Source: Desmonostoc muscorum LEGE 12446
Lineage (GTDB): Bacteria; Cyanobacteriota; Cyanobacteriia; Cyanobacteriales; Nostocaceae
Assembly (NCBI RefSeq): GCF_015207005.2
Contig: NZ_JADEXS020000001.1
Span: forward strand, 2,356,001-2,420,000
DNA length: 64,000 nucleotides
Direction: 5' to 3'
The notes under the pieces were generated by a model that was not told where the DNA came from, searched no databases, and saw nothing but the letters and a program-made list of their open reading frames with translations. The stretch's first letter is position 1. Every line of letters starts with the position of its first letter. The position numbers were made by a program, and so were the translations under genes. This document shows, in pieces, positions 55,154 through 63,350 of the stretch.

Positions 55154-56317
55154 TTAAACTTCCAGTAAAGGCAGGGTGACGGTGAAGGTTGTACCGACTC
55201 CGACTTGGCTATTGACTACAATCTCGCCTCCGTGTGCCTCGACACACTTTTTGGCGATCGCTAGTCCCAAGCCGGTACCAGGAATGTTTCCCACGTTGTC
55301 TGCACGCCGGAAAGGCTCAAACAGTCGCTTTTGGTTTTCTTCAGGAATGCCAATTCCCCAATCTTGAACTCGGAAAATTACCGCTTCTTCCTGGCCAATT
55401 AGTTCAAAGCGCACCATCCCGCCTGGTAATGAATACTTAATAGCATTGCTAAGTAAATTGCCCAAAATGTGCCGTAGCAGGCTTTCATCCCATAGTGCTT
55501 CGCCTAATTGCCCAAAACTGGCGAACATCAAACTTAAATGCTTGTCATTAGCAGTTAATTGAGCTTCATTGACCAGTTGACGGCAAAAAGCTTCTAAGTC
55601 TAAACAGACGAGTTCACACCGCAGTCTACCAGAATCAGCTTTACCGATGAATGTAACTTCATCCAATAGCTGCGCCATATTTTTGATCGCTAAGCGAATC
55701 ATTTGCAAATGATTAAATTTTTTCTCTTTGGTCAATTTTTCATCGTGATTTTGCAGCAATCCAGCAGCCAAGAGAATAGTATTTAGGGGATTGCGGATGT
55801 CATGGGAGAGCATCGACACAAATTCAGATTTGAACTGATTGAGTTCTTTAGCTTTCACCAGTTCAGCAGTTCGTTCTTCAACCCGAGTTTGTAACGTTTG
55901 ATTGACCGTGCGTAATGATTCTAAAACCTGCTTGCGCTCGATCGCATAACGTAGCGATCGCACCAACACATCTACATTTACCTGTCGCTTAACTAAATAA
56001 TCTTGTGCCCCTTGACGTACTGCCTCAATTGCTAGTTCTTCATCATTCGTATTTGTGAGTACAACAATTGGTGTACTTGGCGCTTGACCAATCAGAGGAG
56101 GCAAAGATGATAATCCTTCGCTATCAGGTAGAGTTAAATCTAACAAAATAACATCATAATTACACTGACTTAGTTCCTGGAGTGCTTCCTCCAATCGCTT
56201 CACATGAACCAAAGTAAAGTCTTGCGACTGGGCTTGCATGAGAAACTCTTGTAACAACCTAGCAGAAGCGAGGTTATCCTCAATTAACAAGATTTTTACT
56301 GAGTAGCTGACAACCAT
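55154..56317 (-). CDS. Response regulator/sensor kinase (REC-HisKA-HATPase)
   Basis: A 387-aa cytoplasmic protein. The receiver has Asp in VILLDLTLPDSEG and Lys in YLVKRQV. A short coiled coil follows, then HisKA with His172 (MLSHDIRNPLN) and HATPase with LLSNAIKYSL, DWGIGIP and GTGLGLAI. It follows rcpA and cphA on the same strand with about 200 bases of repeat sequence between. It parallels the large REC-kinase of the cphB operon, but without PAS domains. Confidence 0.92.
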   Translation of the reverse strand: MVVSYSVKILLIEDNLASARLLQEFLMQAQSQDFTLVHVKRLEEALQELSQCNYDVILLDLTLPDSEGLSSLPPLIGQAPSTPIVVLTNTNDEELAIEAVRQGAQDYLVKRQVNVDVLVRSLRYAIERKQVLESLRTVNQTLQTRVEERTAELVKAKELNQFKSEFVSMLSHDIRNPLNTILLAAGLLQNHDEKLTKEKKFNHLQMIRLAIKNMAQLLDEVTFIGKADSGRLRCELVCLDLEAFCRQLVNEAQLTANDKHLSLMFASFGQLGEALWDESLLRHILGNLLSNAIKYSLPGGMVRFELIGQEEAVIFRVQDWGIGIPEENQKRLFEPFRRADNVGNIPGTGLGLAIAKKCVEAHGGEIVVNSQVGVGTTFTVTLPLLEV

Positions 56318-56370
56318 AATCTTCGGGTTTCACCCCCTATTGCTCCTCTATCTTTAAAATGGGCATTGAG

Positions 56371-56440
56371 AGTTAGGAGTTAGGAGTTAGGAGTTAGGAG
56401 TTAGGAGTTAGGAGTTAGGAGTTAGGAGTTAGGAGTTAGG
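56371..56440. repeat. (AGTTAGG)10 heptanucleotide tandem repeat
   Basis: Ten exact consecutive AGTTAGG units in the gap between rcpA and the downstream kinase, followed by AGT and then CATCTCCC-type units (about 56455-56490). Copy number is likely to vary between strains. Confidence 0.97.
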
Positions 56441-56520
56441 AGTAAAATTTTCTCCCCATCTCCCTCATCCCCCTCATCTCCCTCATCTCCCCAGTCTCCA
56501 ATCCCCAGTCCCCAGCCCCT

Positions 56521-56967
56521 TCAATCAGATGGTAATGTCACAGTACAAAGCCAAAAATCTTCAATACTCTTGACAATTTGAAATAATTGGTTGAGGTTGC
56601 GGGATTTTGTGATGTAGCAATTTACATGCAAATCGTAGCTGTGAAAAATATCATCTTCATTTTTTGAGGTTGTTAACACAACAACTGGAATACGTTTTAG
56701 TACTGGGTCGGCTTTAATTTCCGCCAGCACTTCTCGACCATCTTTTTTGGGCAAATTCAAATCCAGAAGGATGAGGTCAGGGCGTGGTGCATCGGCATAT
56801 TCGCCTTCTTGGCGTAAATAAGCCATAGCATCTATGCCATCCCTGACAATCACTACCTCGTGTGGCACCGAACTATTTTTCAATGCTTCTTGAATTAAGC
56901 GGATGTCGGCTTTATTGTCCTCGACTAAAAAGATGGTTTTGTGTTTTTCTTCCGTTTCTACGCTCAA
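56521..56967 (-). CDS. rcpA: Response regulator RcpA (Rcp1-type), partner of CphA
   Basis: A 148-aa receiver domain from a TTG start at 56967, chosen because GGAGG lies 8 bases upstream. The phospho-acceptor is Asp69 ([13 protein letters not shown]) and Lys is in YITKSRN; note Ser, not the usual Pro, after it. The last part ([18 protein letters not shown]) is the Rcp dimer arm. The gene begins inside the 3' end of cphA (56-base overlap), so translational coupling is likely. Confidence 0.9.
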   Translation of the reverse strand: MSVETEEKHKTIFLVEDNKADIRLIQEALKNSSVPHEVVIVRDGIDAMAYLRQEGEYADAPRPDLILLDLNLPKKDGREVLAEIKADPVLKRIPVVVLTTSKNEDDIFHSYDLHVNCYITKSRNLNQLFQIVKSIEDFWLCTVTLPSD

Positions 56968-59218
56968 GTTCGCGTCCTCCGACTGGAATCGTAAAGTAGA
57001 AGGTTGCGCCTTCACCCAGTTCTGACTCTACCCAGATCCGTCCCCGATGGCATTCGACAATCTTCTTACATATGGCTAAACCCATACCTGTACCAGTATA
57101 TTCATCTCGTGTATGTAGTCGCTGAAAGATGACGAAAATGCGATCGCTAAATTTGGGGTCAATGCCAATTCCGTTATCTCGCACTGAGAATAGCCATGCA
57201 TCCTCTATTCTTTCTGCTCCCACATGGATTTGTGGCGGCTGGTCACTGTGGAATTTAATGGCGTTACCGATGAGGTTCTGGAATAACTGCATCAGTTGGG
57301 TGCTGTCAGCCATGACTATTGGTAAGGGGTCGTGGGTAATGGTAGCGCCAGTTTCTTGAATGCGTTGACGCAAATTGCCCAAAGCCCGATCTAAGGCTTT
57401 TTCGACCTCATTCATTTGAAATGCGATCGCTTGCATATCCACTTTCGAGTATGCCAACACATCATCAATCAATGTCTGCATCAGGCTAACTCCCTGTACA
57501 GCATAGCTGATAAATTCCTGGGCATCTTCGTCGAGTTCTTCGGAATAGCGCATCTCTAACAATTGCACGTAATTCACTACTTGATTGAGTGGTTCTTGCA
57601 AGTCATGGGAGGCGACGTAGGCAAACTTTTTCAATTCCGCATTGGAACGTTCTAAATCTTGCGCTAACTGAGCAAGTTCATCGGCTTGACGCAGCACAAT
57701 ATTCACAATTGCTTTTCGCAATTCTAATGCTGCTTTGATTTCTACTTCTTTCCAAGGTAAAGAAGTTAAGCGGACGGTTTCTTTCCACAGTTCAAATGAT
57801 TTGCGCGGACACAGACGCACATTTCCATCTGATTGGTTAAGTTCGTATGCTTTATTCGGATCGCCACCCCAATTTACAGTTTGAATTACTTCTGGTCGGA
57901 ACCACAAAACATAATTGCGCTTGGCGATGGGAATAGCTAACAAACCGCTGGCGACATTTTTAAAACTTTCGGCATCTGGATAAATCTGTGGCAGAGAATC
58001 CGTGTAAAATACTTCTTGCTCAACGTTATTTTTGAGCCATTGAACTAAAAAATTCAGTTCTTCTTCTTTGGGAGTTTCACCAACTATCGTGCAATTGCCG
58101 CCAAAACACACAGCTGCACCTTGAGCGCTGGCTAAATCTAGAAGATTTTGGGGGTTTTTAACTAAACCATCAATAAAGTTTTCTTCTTGGGACATATATT
58201 CAATCAACAGTGATTGAATATGTGTCAGATTTATCCGGTGATAGTAATCTTCTGTTTCTTCTCTAGCTGATATTTCTGTGAATATTACTCGCCCTAAAAA
58301 TTCGCAAGCCTTACGCAATTCATAAGAAACATATTTTGGGGACTGATGATGACAAGCAATTAGTCCCCAGAGTTTTTGGTCTTTAATTAACGAAATAGTC
58401 AGCGAAGCACCCACACCCATATTATGCAAATACTCCATATGACATGAAGCAGCACTTCTGAGAATAGAGTTAGTTAAATTAATCGGGCGATCGCTAATCG
58501 GATTATTTACCGGAAAAAGCTTTACTGCTTGAGAATAAGCATCCGGAATGATTCTGATGGAATTGGAAGCAAATAACTTTCTCGCTGGTTTGGGAATATC
58601 TGACTCTGGGTAATGTAGTCCTAAATATGGTTCTAAGCTTTCTAGTTTTTCTTCAGCAACAACACAACCATGACCATCATCATCAAATTTATATAACATT
58701 ACCCTGTCGAATTCCGTTAGTTTCCGGACTTCTTTAACAATAATTTGACAAAAATCATGGAGACTTGCTGTTTTTTCGAGTTGATTAATGGAGGCTCTAG
58801 CTAGATGATAAAAACTTAAAAATGGGATATTTTCCTGAGTAATGGCAGGTTCTAATTCTAGAATTAGAAATCCTTCTAGATTGCGGTGAAAAACTGCATC
58901 AAATACTATGTAGTCATCACCTTTTTTTCTTACCCAAACTTTCGTCGGATTGATAAAATCCAGATTCTCCTCAGATAGTCCTTTTTTAATTCTTTCTATT
59001 TGGAACGAATCGAGTAAATCTTCTAATTTTTTTTGCAACATATTTTCGGGAGCAATTCCGAAAATATTTAACGTATTAGTGCTAACTTGTAATATTTTTA
59101 GCTCAGGCTCCTCCAACACCAACAGAACACCATGAGGCTGAATTTGACTAGAAGTATGAATCGGTGCTTCTTTCAAGCTAATTAAGTTAATACCTGGCAA
59201 TTGTATGTTCATTTCCAC
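56912..59218 (-). CDS. cphA: Cyanobacterial phytochrome CphA
   Basis: A 768-aa photoreceptor kinase: PAS (about 8-110), GAF (about 140-310), PHY (about 315-490), HisKA and HATPase. Cys259 ([11 protein letters not shown]) is the phycocyanobilin site, at the same position as Cph1 Cys259, and YPESDIP marks the GAF pocket. There is no Cys in the N-terminal stretch that binds biliverdin in bacteriophytochromes. The kinase is complete: His538 ([11 protein letters not shown]), [18 protein letters not shown] and GTGMGLAI. The GTG start at 59218 is 9 bases from GAGGAGG. It is the Cph1-type counterpart of the cphB gene at 16 kb. Confidence 0.94.
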   Translation of the reverse strand: MEMNIQLPGINLISLKEAPIHTSSQIQPHGVLLVLEEPELKILQVSTNTLNIFGIAPENMLQKKLEDLLDSFQIERIKKGLSEENLDFINPTKVWVRKKGDDYIVFDAVFHRNLEGFLILELEPAITQENIPFLSFYHLARASINQLEKTASLHDFCQIIVKEVRKLTEFDRVMLYKFDDDGHGCVVAEEKLESLEPYLGLHYPESDIPKPARKLFASNSIRIIPDAYSQAVKLFPVNNPISDRPINLTNSILRSAASCHMEYLHNMGVGASLTISLIKDQKLWGLIACHHQSPKYVSYELRKACEFLGRVIFTEISAREETEDYYHRINLTHIQSLLIEYMSQEENFIDGLVKNPQNLLDLASAQGAAVCFGGNCTIVGETPKEEELNFLVQWLKNNVEQEVFYTDSLPQIYPDAESFKNVASGLLAIPIAKRNYVLWFRPEVIQTVNWGGDPNKAYELNQSDGNVRLCPRKSFELWKETVRLTSLPWKEVEIKAALELRKAIVNIVLRQADELAQLAQDLERSNAELKKFAYVASHDLQEPLNQVVNYVQLLEMRYSEELDEDAQEFISYAVQGVSLMQTLIDDVLAYSKVDMQAIAFQMNEVEKALDRALGNLRQRIQETGATITHDPLPIVMADSTQLMQLFQNLIGNAIKFHSDQPPQIHVGAERIEDAWLFSVRDNGIGIDPKFSDRIFVIFQRLHTRDEYTGTGMGLAICKKIVECHRGRIWVESELGEGATFYFTIPVGGRELERRNGRKTQNHLFSRGQ

Positions 59219-59739
59219 GACGACGATCCTCCTCTGTGGTTCGGGAGCATCAAAACTAGAGTATCTATAATCAACGAAAATGATGAATGTAAAATATTTA
59301 TAATTTTTAATTCATCATTTTTACTTAGTATCTAATTTCCCATGCCCTTACATTGCGTTTTGCAGCGTTTTTATGATCTGCTTGCGCTTTAAAAGTTTAA
59401 CAGTGACAAAAGTTAGATACTGATAAGAAATATGAAAACTATGTGATTAAAAAAATCTATATATATGTAGCTATGTTAAGTATAAAAAAGGATAGCACTC
59501 TCCTGACCGAAGAAGCAGGGGAGCAGGGGGCAGGGGGCAGGGGAGGCAGGGGAGGCAGGGGAGGCGGGGGGAGAGAAAAAAGCTTAACTGAACTGTATTG
59601 GGAGATGGGGGAGATGTAGCTTTAGCTTCTCTTTCAGAGACGCTAGCGCGAAACCGCAGGGTGGGAGATGAAGGAGTGGGGAATAATTCTTTCTGAATTC
59701 TGAATTCTGAATTCTGAATTCTGAATTCTCATATATGAG
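59219..59739. other. Intergenic region upstream of cphA with repeat tracts
   Basis: About 520 bases. The first 270 are AT-rich and probably hold the cphA promoter. The rest contains G-rich repeats (GCAGGGG units at about 59515-59572), CGCTAGCG-bearing hairpin words, and a CTGAATT tandem repeat (about 59691-59727) next to the stop of the following gene. No gene seen. Confidence 0.55.
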
Positions 59740-61323
59740 TTAAATCCAAGAATTGAACCACATCCGCAGTTTATAACCGTCAGGGGAGAGAGGTAAACCT
59801 AAATAAACGGGCATCCAGAAAATAAAAGCAATTAAGATCATAAAACTGATGCTGACGCCTACCGCCCGGAGTTGTTGATAATAGCTGCGAAGACACTGAT
59901 CGACAAACCAAGCGATCGCTAAAAATACAAATACCACTGCACACATATAATGGTAAATAAAAACGCACCTCGTCACCTTTACCCAAGGTAATAAGTTAGC
60001 GGCATAATTTATAACTAAATACAAGGCAATCCAAGTATCAACGCTAAGAGTTGCAGGCACAGAAAAACGCTTTTCCTTTACCCAAGGAATCATGACTTGT
60101 GACACCAGCATCCCCATTAAAAATAACATGGCAGCCATACCAAACCACCACAAAAATGGATTGCCCATTGCATGGACATCATAAACGACTTTTACCGCGT
60201 CAGAAGGCAAAGGCGGCCCCATAACCGGTAGGGGTTCGTTGATACTTCCAGCCGTTTGATAATAATATGCCATTGGTCGAGTCATCAAAGGCCATTTGTA
60301 CCAAGCAGCACAATAAGGATGCACGTCTGAACTATTACCACCCAAATGCAAATGAAACTTCAAAATTTCCTGATGTACTGCGATAAATCCGTATCTTTTA
60401 TCTAATTGAAGGTGAGGAATCCAGATAATACTATAGATAAAAGCTGGAATTATTCCTAGATAAAAGAACATCTGGAAAACATTAAGTTGAGTTAGGTTTT
60501 GTAATGGCGTTTGAGGTGAGGGAGGTAAGGGGGATGAGGGAGATGAGGGAGAATAAGTACTAACTCCTGATTCTCTACCTCCCTGCACCTCTGCTTCCCT
60601 GCTCATGCGCCCTAGACCTCTGCTTTCCTGCACCTCTGCCTCTCTCAATGATGGGGATATAGAAATAAGTTTGGAGTTAGAAAAAGAATGAATTTCTTGA
60701 ATTAACCATGCTGTTATCCAAATGAGATAAGCTCCGAAAAGAAACCATAAACCATTCCATTTAGTACCGACTGAGGCACCAAAATTAATGCCAGCAATAA
60801 CCAACCAAAATGAACGACGTTGATTTTGGTTATCCAATGCTAGTAATAAAAACCACTGCCCTAATAGGCCAAATATGATAATATAAATATTGCTTAAGGC
60901 ATAGCGAGATTCAACGAGAAATATGCCATCGCAAGCAGTGAAAAAACCTGCAAGTAAAGCAAAGCTACGACGATAACTTAATTGATAAGCGATCGCAGCT
61001 ACAACTACAGGAATAAATGAGCCAGTCAGGGCATTGAACCACCGATAAGTCCAAGGCGATCGCAATGAACCTGTCAGCCCATTTACGGTATCATGCCAAA
61101 AAGGAATGTGACTGCCAATCCAAATGCCGATACCAATCATATATTGACTCAGCGGCGGATGAGCATTAAAAAATGGCGTATGCGTGAGATAATTATTACC
61201 AAATTTGGCAAAATAAACTTCATCAAATACCAGGGTGTTGAATCGCTCCAGTCCCCAAAACCGTAAGGCAAGTGACATCAGAAATACACCCACTATTCCA
61301 ATTCGGAACCATTTTTTAGTCAT
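59740..61323 (-). CDS. Protein/lipid-phosphate mannosyltransferase-type glycosyltransferase (PMT, GT-C fold)
   Basis: A 527-aa multi-pass enzyme of the PMT family, which uses a lipid-phosphate sugar donor. FDEVYFAKFGNNYL near residue 37 holds the catalytic acidic motif DE, followed by HPPLSQYMIGIG. Membrane segments cover most of the protein, and WIPHLQLDKRYGF marks a lumenal loop. Residues about 215-270 are an unusual low-complexity insert (REAEVQESR, then SPSSPSSPLPPSPQTP) encoded by short-repeat DNA (60.51-60.66 kb). It lies in frame between membrane segments, so the protein may tolerate it. The natural substrate is unknown. Confidence 0.87.
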   Translation of the reverse strand: MTKKWFRIGIVGVFLMSLALRFWGLERFNTLVFDEVYFAKFGNNYLTHTPFFNAHPPLSQYMIGIGIWIGSHIPFWHDTVNGLTGSLRSPWTYRWFNALTGSFIPVVVAAIAYQLSYRRSFALLAGFFTACDGIFLVESRYALSNIYIIIFGLLGQWFLLLALDNQNQRRSFWLVIAGINFGASVGTKWNGLWFLFGAYLIWITAWLIQEIHSFSNSKLISISPSLREAEVQESRGLGRMSREAEVQGGRESGVSTYSPSSPSSPLPPSPQTPLQNLTQLNVFQMFFYLGIIPAFIYSIIWIPHLQLDKRYGFIAVHQEILKFHLHLGGNSSDVHPYCAAWYKWPLMTRPMAYYYQTAGSINEPLPVMGPPLPSDAVKVVYDVHAMGNPFLWWFGMAAMLFLMGMLVSQVMIPWVKEKRFSVPATLSVDTWIALYLVINYAANLLPWVKVTRCVFIYHYMCAVVFVFLAIAWFVDQCLRSYYQQLRAVGVSISFMILIAFIFWMPVYLGLPLSPDGYKLRMWFNSWI

Positions 61324-61492
61324 TTGTCATTTGTCATTTGTCATTGGTCATTTGTCATGGGGCATGGGGCATTGGGCATTGGGCATTGGGCATTGGGCAT
61401 TGGTTATTAATTCTTATCCCTTACTCCCTCACTCCCTCATCTCCCTCATCTCCCTCATCTTCCTCATCCCCCCACTCCCCACTCCCCACTCC
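61324..61492. repeat. Tandem repeats CATTTGT, GGGCATT and CTCATCTCC
   Basis: Successive short repeats: ATTTGTC units (61324-61358), GGGCATT units (61362-61403), then CTCCCTCAT/CTCATCTCC and CCCCACT units up to 61492. This fills the gap between the glycosyltransferase start and the acetyltransferase stop. Confidence 0.9.
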
Positions 61493-62041
61493 CTACTCCC
61501 TACCTTCAGATGCATTTTGTTCAAACAGGAGCAGTTCAATACCGTAATATTTTTTTGTGCTACCTACTGGCTTCATACCCAGTCTTTGGGTAACACGGAT
61601 TGAGGCATGATTTTCTGGGTTTACTACTGCATAAATCACTGGCAAATTCAACACATTAAATCCGTAGCTGAGGATACCTCGTGCTGCTTCGGTTGCATAT
61701 CCTTTACCCCAAGATGCTCGCCGCAAGTGCCAGCCCACTTCATAATCTTGAGTGGGTAAGCCGTCTTTGTCGGGCAATTGTTTGAGAAGGATAGTTCCGA
61801 CAATTGTTGTGGCTTCCTTTTCGACAATTGCCCAAGATCCGGTACCATTATTGCGTCGTTGCGATCGCTCGATGTTTTCCACCAGACGCTGACGCTGTGA
61901 CTCAATGCTCGTCACACGAGAACCATTACCAAGAAAATAGGTGACTTCGGGGTCACTATAAATAGCAAACGCTTGTTCGGCATCGCGTTCGGGTATCCAA
62001 CTGCGAATTATTAAGCGATCGGTTTCTAACAGGTTTGTCAT
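61493..62041 (-). CDS. GNAT N-acetyltransferase (RimJ/RimL type)
   Basis: A 182-aa acetyltransferase. N-terminal LETDRLIIRSWIPERD is typical of RimJ/RimL-like members; YEVGWHLRRASWGKGYATEAARGIL carries the acetyl-CoA loop (G-K-G-Y-A). NHASIRVTQRLGMKPVG is the C-terminal conserved stretch. The substrate (ribosomal protein, peptide or small molecule) is not readable. It stands alone. Confidence 0.88.
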   Translation of the reverse strand: MTNLLETDRLIIRSWIPERDAEQAFAIYSDPEVTYFLGNGSRVTSIESQRQRLVENIERSQRRNNGTGSWAIVEKEATTIVGTILLKQLPDKDGLPTQDYEVGWHLRRASWGKGYATEAARGILSYGFNVLNLPVIYAVVNPENHASIRVTQRLGMKPVGSTKKYYGIELLLFEQNASEGRE

Positions 62042-62140
62042 CTTACCTTTGACTAAACAAAGTTGCTATTGTGCAAGATATTAGGATAATTATGCTTGAG
62101 AAGTCAAAAGCAATAGAGACAATTACACAAGCAGAATACT

Positions 62141-62267
62141 ATATAGGACTCATATTTGATTTTTAGGAAGCTAGGTACACCTTTATTCCTCCTTCCCAAT
62201 CCCCAGTCCCCAATCCCCAGTTCCTTACCTCTACGAGTCATTCTCCAAATCAAATCGGATTGCTATA
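62141..62267. mobile_element. About 127-bp MITE, family TATAGCAATCCGAT (copy 2, inverted)
   Basis: Inverse copy of 13660-13793: begins ATATAGGACTCATATTTGAT and ends CAAATCGGATTGCTATA, with a shorter run of AATCCCCAGTCCCC in the variable part. ATA/TATA flanks fit a TA-target element. Confidence 0.7.
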
Positions 62268-62289
62268 TTATTGCTGCTCATTGAATTGG

Positions 62290-62649
62290 TTATGCAACAG
62301 CAAATTCTGAATCTTTCCTGAGTTCCTCAGACCGGAATCCTAACACAATCCGATCCTTTGGTATACCTGCCCTGACAAATTCTGTTGCAATTCCCTCTTC
62401 TGTACCATCACGTTGAATCCAAATTTTACCATCAATAATATCAACGTGAATCAGGCAGCCATGCACGCGGCGAGTTGCAGTTGGAGAGAGTTCTGGCACT
62501 GGTTCTCGACCAACAATCATCACCAAATATCGATCCTGTTCTTTATCAAAAATAGTTTCATGCTGAATATTGCCATAAGAGTAAGGAATCTTGGTATGTT
62601 CGGTAAGAATGTTACAAATTAGCTGTCTGTATTGCTCTAGATTACCCAT
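62290..62649 (-). CDS. xisI: XisI family protein
   Basis: A 119-aa protein of the XisI family, named for its link to excision of the fdxN element in Anabaena and widespread in cyanobacteria in many copies. N-terminal YRQLICNILTEHTKIPYSYG, then YLVMIVGREPV and RVHGCLIHVDIIDGKIWIQRDGTEEGIA are the expected strands. It overlaps xisH by 13 bases, so the pair is translationally coupled. A direct role in excision here is doubtful; no fdxN or xisF is seen. Confidence 0.93.
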   Translation of the reverse strand: MGNLEQYRQLICNILTEHTKIPYSYGNIQHETIFDKEQDRYLVMIVGREPVPELSPTATRRVHGCLIHVDIIDGKIWIQRDGTEEGIATEFVRAGIPKDRIVLGFRSEELRKDSEFAVA

Positions 62650-63056
62650 CGGACTATAACCTCCTGCTTTGGATTAAAAACGATCAGAGGAATTTTGTAG
62701 TCTTCCAATATAAGTTTACCAAGTGGCTCTTCCTCAAAAATGTCAGTAAAAATATCCTCATGAACAGCAATATACAAAACTCTATCTGGATGATTACGAG
62801 TCATGACAGCAAGGTAAGTAAAATACTGACCAATTGCCTGTTCGAGGTCTGCCACTTCTGAGTCACCGCTGAAGGTCTTAATTTCAACAGCAATCTTCTG
62901 GGTTCCTTTTTCTGCTATGAGTAATTTTTCAGCTCCCAAATCAACGTACAAATCTTTTTTACCCCATTTCAGATGAAAAGGGTCGTCGGTAATTGTCCAG
63001 CCATCTTTAATTAAGGCATTCTTTAAGTTTTGGTGATAGCGGTCTCTAGCTGGCAT
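62637..63056 (-). CDS. xisH: XisH family protein (PD-(D/E)XK-like)
   Basis: A 139-aa protein from the ATG at 63056 (MPARDRYHQNLKNAL); the frame extends 16 codons earlier. The PD-(D/E)XK-like core has Asp in DLYVDLGAEKLL and AVEIKTFSG (E-x-K), preceding EQAIGQYFTYLAVM. It partners with xisI. These pairs are numerous and behave like mobile, addiction-type modules, but the nuclease function is inferred from fold. Confidence 0.93.
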   Translation of the reverse strand: MPARDRYHQNLKNALIKDGWTITDDPFHLKWGKKDLYVDLGAEKLLIAEKGTQKIAVEIKTFSGDSEVADLEQAIGQYFTYLAVMTRNHPDRVLYIAVHEDIFTDIFEEEPLGKLILEDYKIPLIVFNPKQEVIVRWVI

Positions 63057-63069
63057 AAATTTACTCGAA

Positions 63070-63350
63070 TTACAAATTAGTATCAGTACCTTCGGCTTTT
63101 GCAACTTCTAACATTGTCTTTAATACCGAATCTGGATTTAAACTCATAGAATCAATTCCCTGTTCAACTAAAAACTGGGCAAATTCTGGGTAATCGCTGG
63201 GTGCTTGTCCACAAATGCCGATTTTGCGGCCGCATTTTTTCGCAGCTTGTATCGCCATTTTCACCATTCGCTTCACACCTTCACTCCGTTCATCAAACAA
63301 CCGCGCCACCAAGGCTGAATCTCTATCTAACCCCAATGTCAACTGAGTTA
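63070..63350 (-). pseudogene. ppsA: Phosphoenolpyruvate synthase, 3' fragment
   Basis: Only the last 90 or so residues remain: [20 protein letters not shown], then [24 protein letters not shown] and [15 protein letters not shown]. These are the C-terminal PEP/pyruvate-binding barrel end of PEP synthase, with the Cys of GICGQ (catalytic) intact. The 5' side is cut at about 63350 by the IS630-type element, exactly at a TTA codon where the protein should read NDLTQL. The rest of the gene may lie beyond the element outside the window. Not expected to be functional. Confidence 0.9.

Noticed and set aside
56371..56440. Possible CRISPR array
   Set aside because: The 7-base units are directly adjacent with no spacers, so this is a simple tandem repeat. 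No other regular repeat-spacer structure or cas gene was seen.
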